64,000 nucleotides of DNA, taken from contig JANFAH010000026.1 of assembly GCA_024663395.1 (NCBI GenBank), positions 806,001 to 870,000 of the forward strand, in the 5' to 3' direction. Positions 56,640 to 64,000 of the stretch are shown piece after piece. Numbering within the stretch: position 1 is the stretch's first letter; each line of letters starts with the position of its first letter. The stretch comes from Pisolithus tinctorius. Taxonomy: Eukaryota; Basidiomycota; Agaricomycetes; Boletales; Pisolithaceae. The position numbers and the translations under genes are program-made. The notes beneath the pieces were generated by a model. The model did no database searches. It had not been told where the DNA came from and was given only the letters and a program-made list of their open reading frames with translations.

Positions 56640-57739
56640 AACATTGATTGCCACATAGAAGATTTGCTAGGGAAACAGTTCATTGACAGCCATCTGGTAT
56701 TGGACACATGCACCTTGGAGATATCAGCCAGCTTGTTACCATCTGAAAAAGTGACATGAATAACTTGGTTGAAGTGTGAGGTTTTGCCAGCAAGGAAAAC
56801 TTGCAACACTGTCATTGTCAAAGGTGAGAAGTGACAACATTCACAGCAATTGTTTGTCAAACAGTGACTCACTACTTCTTCACATTGGCTTCAATCTGTT
56901 GCCCAAGTGCCTTTACAATCACCTTTAGGTCCCCAAAGATGTGCTTGCCCCAAAAACCATGCCCATAATGCAGCTGGTCAAAGCTGCAGGTGAGGTGGAG
57001 ATCAGAGAACCCAATCATCCAGAACACATTTTGCATCCCATTAAATATTAGTTTGTTGACAGTGATTTGTCAGTGGAAACTTACTTCAATCAGTCATAAA
57101 CCTAACCACTTCAGCAATTCTTCACCTTTGACTTGATTCATTGCATGAACACATAATGCATCAATGCCCTGGGTGTGCATACAAGGTTCAAAAGTCCTGG
57201 AGAGGTCATGGAGTAGCTCTGATGGTACAAGACATACAGGGCAAGGGCATTTGCCACTGTGACCATGAGTGAGTGCCATCATGCATCTGTAGTAGGCCAT
57301 TGAGTTAGTTCAAAATTGGCAGACAGTATCATAAGACTCAGAAAGAGCCAATGGGTAACCTTGTCATGTGAAGATGTATGTGCATACCCAGTCTTCAACT
57401 ACTGCTCAATCTCCAGAAGTAACTTTTTGAAAGATTTGTGCCAAACGACACGCTTGAGGGTTGTGTAGCCTAGCTTTCCCTCTTCTTCAGCATCTTCAGG
57501 GACCTGAAATGTTCTTAGTCTATATGAATATCTAAACAGTGGATGTCATTCACAATAGGCAGCCAGCCAACAATGGTACCCCTGCCAACAACATTGCTAT
57601 TCTGAATCTCAACTGGTAAGTTTGCACAGAGCACGACAATGGGGTAACTCTTGGTAGTGCCAAAAGATGATAGGTTGGACTTGTCAGCATAAAGGATCAG
57701 GCCAAACAGCACAGTGTTCTTGATATCTGGTAGACTCAA
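56640..57739 (-). pseudogene. Plavaka-type transposase fragment
   Basis: Minus-strand frames contain LPDIKNTVLFGLILYADKSN, LSSFGTTKSYPIVVLCANLP, GRGTIVGWLPIV, then RVVWHKSFKKLLLEIEQ, MALTHGHSGKCPCPVCLVPS and HDLSRTFEP. This series (Y(S/A)DKxNLSSFGTxKxYPV, GWLPIV, CPCPVCLVP) is typical of Plavaka transposases. At least four frameshifts or stops are present. It ends abruptly at 57739, where Gypsy-2 gag begins. Confidence 0.65.
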
Positions 57740-58068
57740 CTAGCAACAATAAGTCCAGAGGCTCTGGCAATAACAGTCAAGCCAAGACTGGCAACAACAA
57801 CAACTCCAGGTCTTCCCCAAAGCCAGGCAATAGTAATAGCAGCAACTCATCCAAGCCCAAGCCTAGCAAACTTGGAAAGGATGGGAAGCTCACCCCAGAA
57901 GAATGCAAGCATTGCATCAAGCACAATCTCTGCATGTTCTGTGGAGGCCCTGGCCACTTTGCTGAGAAGTGTCCCAAGAAGACCAGAAAGGCCAAGGCTC
58001 ACACTGTGGCTACCACTGAAGCCACATCAGCCTTGGGCTTGGGTTCTACCCCTGAGACAAAAAAATAG
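57740..58068 (+). pseudogene. Gypsy-2 gag, nucleocapsid end
   Basis: Low-complexity Ser/Asn/Lys region, then KLTPEECKHCIKHNLCMFC with the zinc knuckle CMFCGGPGHFAEKC, then KKTRKAKAHTVATTEA and a stop at 58066-58068. The capsid part is missing. Confidence 0.7.
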
Positions 58069-58073
58069 GTAGC

Positions 58074-59700
58074 AGCTCCCAGGACTCCACACAATCCAGG
58101 AGCTGTGTTGACTCTGGCTGTGCAAACTTGGAGACTCATCTCAACATGTCCACTCTTTCCAGTCCAAACTCATTAACCCCATATATCACTATAGAAAACC
58201 CAGAATTACCTCGGCTTTGTACTTTAGTGGACTCAGGTTCCACCCATTGTTTTATAGATAACCAATTTGCTAATCAACACTTGCTTACCCCATACTCAGT
58301 CTCCCCAATCTGACTCTGGCTCTTTGATGGAATGTCCACCTTTACTATAACTCAAGCAGTAGATGTCAATATCTGCTTCACATCCAGCAATGTCACCCTG
58401 GTAACCCTGTATCTAGCCCTGTTGGATTCTGAGTGTAGAATAGTCCTTGGACATGACTGGCTCACCCACTACAATCCATTGATTGATTGGGTATTGGGCA
58501 GTCTAGCTTTCTGGACTCCTGCACAAGGGATGCCAACCCCATCAACACCCCCTGTAAGCCCAGTCCCCACTGGCCTTCCTGACCCTGGTCCTAGTAACCA
58601 ACCCAGCCTTGCACCATCTGTACCAGTCTCCAACTCCCCAGCTCACACCCCCCTGAAGGCCCCTCTTGTTTCCCTAATCAATGCAGCCACCTTTGTGTGT
58701 GCCTGCAAACTGGAAGGGTCTGTCCAGTTCCAACTTCAGCTCCACCCCTCAGACTCAGCTCAAGCCCAATTGGCCTTGGCTTCCTCTCCTCCAGCCTTAC
58801 CAAATGTCCCAGAAGAGTCCCATGACTTTGCTGATGTATTCAGCAAGGCCAAGGCCTTGGCACTCCCACCACACCAGGAGTATGACCTGAAGATAGAGCT
58901 CAAAGAAGAAATAACTCTGCCTCTCTGCACCATCTACTTGCTTTCCCCAGTTGAGCTGCAAGCTCTCTGGACCTTCATCAATGAAAACCTTACTACCAGA
59001 TTCATTTGGCCTACCTCCTCCCCTTATGCTGCACTGGTCCTCTTTGTCAAAAAGAAGGATGGCTCCCTCCAGCTTTGCATAGACTTCTGTGGCCTGAATG
59101 AAAATCACTAAGAAGGATCACTACCCACTCCTGCTCATCTCTGACCTCTTGGATTCACCAAGCCATGCCAAGATCTATACAAAGATTGACCTTTGGCATG
59201 CCTACCATCTCATCCAGATTGCCCTGGGCAATGAATGGAAAACTGCCTTCCAGACTTGGTATGGATCCTATGAGTGGTTAGTGATGCCCTTTGGCCTCAC
59301 CAATGCCCTGGCTGCTTTCCAGTGCTTTGTCAACACTATCTTCACAGATATGTTAGACATCTGTGTGGTCATCTACCTAGATGACATTTTAATCTACTCC
59401 AGAGATAAGGAGTCTCACAAGCAGCATGTCTGAGAGGTACTTTGCCAGCTTTGGCTTCATGGCCTTTATGTGAAGCCAGAGAAATGTGAGTTCCACTCAG
59501 ACTTGGTTGAATACCTCAGATTCCACCTCTCCCCTGCTGGCCTCATGATGTCAAAGGAAAAAGTCCAGACCATCTGTGATTGGCCCAGGCCTCACAAGGT
59601 CAAAGACATACAATCCTTCCTTGGCTTTGCTAACTTCTACTGCTGGTTTATCTTTAATTACCAGACATCATCATACCACTGACTTGGCTTACCCACAAGG
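58074..59700 (+). pseudogene. Gypsy-2 protease and reverse transcriptase
   Basis: Protease motif [15 protein letters not shown] (about 58228), then VLGHDWLTHYNPLIDW. Reverse transcriptase: YDLKIELKEEITLPL, LFVKKKDGSLQLCIDF, a one-base frameshift at 59098-59110 (CGLNEN / ITKKDHYPL), [25 protein letters not shown] with the YLDD active site intact, a TGA at 59431-59433, and LGFANFY before another frameshift at about 59665. Stop at about 58314 before the flap region. Confidence 0.75.
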
Positions 59701-60602
59701 TGTCATATCCATGACTCTCAGACTCAATCCCAGTCCAGTCTGGACCCCTAGCCCCTATCTCCGGTCAAGCCTGGTCCTGGTCTGGCCTAGAAAACCCAAC
59801 TCCAGTCCTAGATAACCCAACCCTGGCCTGAATAACTCAAGTCCAGTCTTTTACCCCTATCTCCGGTCCATTCTGGCCTTCCAGCCTTGCGCTGCTCCAC
59901 CCCAGTCCTCCCAGGTCCATGTCCAGGTCACCCAGACATAACTCTGGTCTGTTTTCCTTTGTTTGTACTATATTTAGTCTGGCCTTTTGTCTGACTTTGC
60001 TTACTGTACAAATCCTGTGTCTGACCCCAGTATGCTGGTCACCCAGGCTTTGGCCATTAGCCTCTGCATAGCCACTGTGGCTATCTACTCTCTTGCTAAT
60101 CTTCTTGCTAATAGCTTATTAACAAGTCCAGCTCTATGTTTGTTATCCCAGACCAGCCTCATGTATTTAACCCCTGTACATACTTTGTAGCACCTCAGTC
60201 AGAATATCAATTAAGTATTACCCTCAACTCCTGTACTACACCCCAAGACTACTCCATAGCTAAGGCCAAGCCTTAAGCTATCCCTGGCGCCTGTCCTGGA
60301 CCTCTCCCTGGCTTGCATAAGGGTACAGTGCATAAGCTGAGACCAAGGGAGGTAGATCCAACCCCAGACTGGCTTCCCCCTGTGCACACTCCAACACCGG
60401 TCAGTTTCCCACGCTACCGGTCTTGTTCCCACGCTCCTGGCCTTAAGTCTGGTCCTCCAGACTTAGCCCCTAACCTCTGGCCTCAACTCCAGTCCAACCA
60501 GACTTGGCCCCTGTCTCCCAGCCTTGACTTTGGCCACTCAGACTTAGCCCCTGTCACCTGGTCTTGAAGCCTGGTCACCTGAGGGTAAACCTGTACTTGA
60601 CA
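59701..60602 (+). mobile_element. Solo LTR (TGTCATATCC type) in Gypsy-2
   Basis: 902 bp starting TGTCATATCCATGAC and ending CCTGTACTTGACA, flanked by caagg at 59696-59700 and 60603-60607. Gypsy-1 at about 47030 gives the unoccupied sequence (ttgcaaaggtgcccc). Promoter-like tatttaacccctgtac occurs near 60165. Confidence 0.85.
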
Positions 60603-60607
60603 CAAGG

Positions 60608-62684
60608 GGGCTCCTTGGAACTTCTCTGAGGAGTGCCACTGGTCATTCAACAACCTCAAGGCCGCTTTTACTACCCCACCAGTCTTAACTCATTTCATCC
60701 CCAGGGTCCCCATCACTGTCAAGACCAATGCATCAGACTACACCATCGCTGGCATTCTGTCTATCACTTGTGGCAATGGCCAGATACATCTGGTCACATT
60801 CTACTCCTGAACTCTGACTGCCCTGGTGTTGAATTATGATACCCACAATAAGGAACTGCTTGCTATTTTCAAAGCATTCCAGACCTGGCACCACTACCTT
60901 GAGGGCTTGGCCTCACTGGTCAACATTGTTACCAACCACAAGAATCTTGAGTACTTCTCTACCTCTAAAGTACTCACCCACCACCAAGCTCACTGGTCTG
61001 AATTCCTTTTGCAATTCAATATGATCATCAGGTTCAGGCCTGGTAAGCTTGGGGCTAAGCCCAATGCCCTAACTACACGATGGGATGTCTACCCCAAAGA
61101 GGGGGATAGTGGCTATGCCCAAGTGACCTGCAGAACCTGAGACTGGTCTTCACCCAGGAACAACTAGCAGTCTCCGTGCCACATACCTTGAGTACCTGGT
61201 CTTATGAGCAGTTGCTTTAATGGATGTCAAGAGGTTACACAATGATATCCTGACTGCACTGCCAGACAACCCAGTCTCACAAGTCTGCCTGTCCAACATG
61301 TCTGATCCCTGGTGGTCAGTAGATGACATCAGTTTCCTTTGGCTTGATGGAAGGATCTACGTGCTGGACTCAAATGACCTTTGCCTTAGGGTCTTGTGCC
61401 TCAAGCATGACCACCCCCTATCTGGCCACTTTGGCCAGAACTGAACCCTAGAACTCATCTGGTGTGAGTATACCTGGCCCAGCCTCAGGACATTTGTCAA
61501 AGACTATGTCTGGTCTTGCATGGCCTGTGCTTGGGCTAAGGTTCCCCACCATCAGCCCTACAGCCTCCTCAAGCAACTCCTGGTGCTGGAGAAGCCATGG
61601 AATTCTATCTCTATGGATTTCATTGAGCAACTTCCAGCCTCATCCAGCTTCATGGCCATCCTCATCATAGTTGACCAGCTTTCCAAGCAGGCCATATTCA
61701 TCCCCACCCATGACACCATCACAGCCCCAGAACTCACCAAGCTATTCCTACTCCATGTCTTTTCAAGCACAGAGTGCTGGCCCATGTAACCTCAGACTGA
61801 GGTTCAGAGTTCATGTCTCACTTCTTCAGGTCACTTGGTAAGGCCTTAGATATGTGCCTACACTTCACCTCAGGCTACCACCTGAGGGCAATGGCCAGAC
61901 TGAGAGGACCAACCAGACACTAGAACAGTATCTCTGAGTCTACTGTAACTACCAACAGGACAACTGGGCTGACCTACTACCTCTGGCTGAGTTTGCTTAC
62001 AACAATGCCCCTAGTGCTACCACTGGTGTTTCACCCTTCTTTGCTAAGAAGGGCTACCATCCCAACATCTCAGTATACCCAGAGCATGATCTCACCTCTG
62101 CTCAGGCTTGTGACTATGCAGTTGACTTAGACTCACTGCACCAATACCTATGGGAAGAAATGACTCTTGCTCAACAACAATATCAAGGCCTGGCCAATGC
62201 CAAATGCATGCCAGCTCCAGACTTCAAGGTTGGTGACCAAGTATATGTCAATGCCAAATACTTCCAGTCAACTTGGCCTTCCAAGAAGCTCTCAGAGAAG
62301 AACCTTGGACCATACCCAGTCATAGCTCAGGCCAGTACCCACTCTTTCACACTGCACCTGCCAGACTCAATGCATGCAGTCCATCTGGTCTTCCATGTCT
62401 CCCAACTCAAGCTGGCCATCCCTGATACCATCCTGAACTGGACTCAACCACCACCCCCACCAGTTGAAGTCGATGGTGATCTAGAGTTCAAGGTAGCAGA
62501 AATCCTCAACTCTAGGGTTGACCAGCATCACTGGTGTTGGCTTCAGTACTTAGTCTGGTGGACTGGCTATGAGGGGACTGATGAAGAAACCACTTGGGTA
62601 CTAGCTACAGAGCTAGACAATGCTTCTGAACTCGTGCAAGAGTTCCATTCTTGCTACCCTAATAAACCCAGCCCCTTCCAATGA
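60608..62684 (+). pseudogene. Gypsy-2 RNase H, integrase and chromodomain
   Basis: WNFSEECHWSFNNLKAAF, VKTNASDYTIAGILSI (the catalytic Asp of TDAS is changed to Asn), FRPGKLGAKPNAL, YPKEGDSGYA, integrase HDHPLSGHFGQN and CMACAWAKV (WSCMACAWAKV), SMDFIEQLPA, SGYH..., then DFKVGDQVYVNAKYF and the chromodomain EFKVAEILNSR and QYLVWWTGYEGTDEETTW, ending at 62682-62684. Stops or frameshifts near 60810, 61139, 61442, 61799 and 61935; two of the stops (SD*GSE and QYL*VYC) coincide with those in Gypsy-1. Confidence 0.75.
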
Positions 62685-62869
62685 GGACTGGCTTCAACCA
62701 GCCTCAGCTTTCTGTTCTGTTCTCTATCAGTATATAGTTCCTTTTGATCTCTTACTTACCTTGTTTTCCTCTTTTCTTGATCATTGCTACTTACTATATA
62801 ACACCAAGACTGGACACCAGACACATGACATTGGCAGAAGAAAGAACTACAAGACTGCTATGCTATGGG

Positions 62870-63965
62870 TTACTTGGTCTCAGCCATGGTCTCATCCTCC
62901 CCTCTGGACTCCTCCTCTTTGTCCTCACCATGGGTTTTCAACCATTCAGCCTCCTTGCACAACTCATCAGAGTCAAACTCAGATGAGTCCAAGTCTGGGG
63001 GTGTGACCGACATCCCATACCCATAGGACTCATTGAGTAATGACTCAAGAGCATTGCAATCCAGCCTGAGTTCTTGACTGCAGTTTCATGAAGTTTGAAC
63101 AGGCTGGCCAAGTTGTTGGCAATCAGCCTCACTGCATCAATAAGGTGCTTGGGCTTGTCTTCCAAGCCTGGGTACCTGTCTACACTGGTCTCCCCTCAGC
63201 CTGCTCCCACTGGCCTCAGGCTTGTCGAGGTCTAGGACCTCAGTCAACCTCACATTTGTCTTTGCCTGCTTCTGTTTGCTGGGCCCAGCCTTGGCATTCT
63301 CCTTGTCAGCCTTTCGCTTCTGGCCCTGCAACTCCCCTGGCTTTGGGAATGGCCTTGGTGTCCTTGCCATCACCAGGCCAGTGGCATTTGCCCTTCGACT
63401 GGTTACACTGGACACAGGCAACCTGTTTTTTGTTGCTGTCCACAAGAAACTTGCAGATGACTTGAGCCTGGGTGCAATGAGTACAACTAAAAAGGAGGTT
63501 AGAAGAAAAACATGCACAAAGGTGAAAATGATACTCACCTAGGGTCCATCACCACCTTCTTCACTTCACCCTGGCCTCACCACTGGCACCACCAGCACTG
63601 GCCTCATCACCCTTGCCAGCCTCAGCCTTGTGCTTATGCTGGCCTCCCACCTCTCCTCCTCTTCATGCACCTTCCTCTCCTTGGCCTCCCTCTCTGCTCT
63701 CTTGGCCTTGGCTCTCTCCCTCTCAGCCCTCTTGGCCTCAGCTTGCTCCCTTGCCCACTCTCAGCCTCAAGCCAAGCCTGCTCCTCCTGCCAGGCTTGTT
63801 CAGACCACCTTGTGCCTTTTCCTCTCCTTCAATTTGGCCTTCATCACTTCCTCCTTGTCATCGGTGTTGTACCTAATTTCATCGTCAGGTACTTGGGTCC
63901 AGTCAACAATGGCATGGCCCTTGTTGTTGTTATTGGTGGCAATGACCAGTCTTGGAGTCAGACAT
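62870..63965 (-). pseudogene. Antisense accessory gene of Gypsy-2
   Basis: Sister of 51127-52187. Readable blocks on the minus strand: IVDWTQVPDDEIRYNTDDK near the start (after an early one-base frameshift that breaks MSDS), a charged coiled coil, CTHCTQAQVICKFLVDSNKK, QVACVQCNQSKGKCHWPGD, then LIDAVRLIANNLASLFKLHE and a terminal ETMAETK ending at 62870. More frameshifts than in Gypsy-1. Conservation of the two Cys-rich blocks in both elements supports a real gene in the ancestor. Confidence 0.55.
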
Positions 63966-64000
63966 GAGGAGGAGGATGGGAATGAAAGATGCAAAGGGCT

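Larger units (their letters stand above)
57740..64000 (+). mobile_element. Chromodomain Gypsy retrotransposon (Gypsy-2), 5'-truncated, runs off window
   Basis: Begins abruptly within gag at the codons matching Gypsy-1 position 45062 and proceeds through pol and the antisense gene to the window edge. It is the same family as Gypsy-1, with a gag end, a DSG protease motif, and no copy of the 1.8-kb element. It carries a solo LTR at 59701-60602. The 3' LTR would lie beyond 64000. Confidence 0.8.

Overview
The window reads as a repeat-rich locus of a filamentous fungus, most likely an agaricomycete basidiomycete. The evidence is short (49-65 nt) GT-AG introns, NACHT-WD40 receptors with near-identical WD40 units, chromodomain Gypsy retrotransposons, Plavaka-type and Tc1/pogo DNA transposons, and strong CpG loss in the transposons. 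This taxonomic call is inference; no rRNA or barcode gene is present.

Host genes. Three tandem, same-strand paralogues of a STAND/NLR-like receptor (A 2432-7466, B 22270-27050, C 35386-40554) each have seven exons and an open frame after splicing: a helical N-terminal region, a NACHT ATPase, and 14, 12 or 15 WD40 repeats that are almost identical except at a few codon positions. Upstream of C lies a complete seven-exon gene for the 25-kDa subunit of pre-mRNA cleavage factor Im (32444-33405), then a Rab18-like GTPase relic on the minus strand (33809-35142) that faces the receptor across about 240 bp. Copy B carries the same block starting inside the last exon of the cleavage-factor gene. Copy A keeps only the part 5' of the receptor. 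So an ancestral unit of cleavage factor - Rab - receptor was duplicated, and C looks closest to the ancestral arrangement. A TPR-gene relic (30600-32290) precedes it.

Transposons. 1-2040: pogo/Tigger relics. 8871-20208: a chromodomain Gypsy element (Gypsy-0) whose LTRs were hit by Tc1-type elements, one a fold-back element that itself holds a solo LTR. 28301-30464: LTR fragment, scrambled Tc1 element and a Plavaka fragment. 41231-52816: a second chromodomain Gypsy element (Gypsy-1). 52817-56129: a minus-strand LTR element with a gag relic. 56640-57739: a Plavaka fragment. 57740-64000: a related Gypsy element (Gypsy-2) running off the window. Three copies of a 1.8-kb LTR-like element carrying its own ORF sit inside Gypsy-0 and Gypsy-1, and both Gypsy-1 and Gypsy-2 carry an antisense accessory gene between pol and the 3' LTR. 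Many nested insertions are confirmed by target-site duplications or by an empty site elsewhere in the window.

Themes. The receptors combine NTPase switching with a fast-evolving WD40 propeller, as in fungal non-self recognition genes. CpG dinucleotides are nearly absent from the transposons and also from the WD40-encoding 3' half of every receptor, while the NACHT-encoding half is CpG-rich. Premature stops in the Gypsy elements are mostly CGA-to-TGA. This suggests CpG methylation and deamination acting on repeats, including the receptors' own repeat arrays. All exon models, counts and alignments were made by eye.
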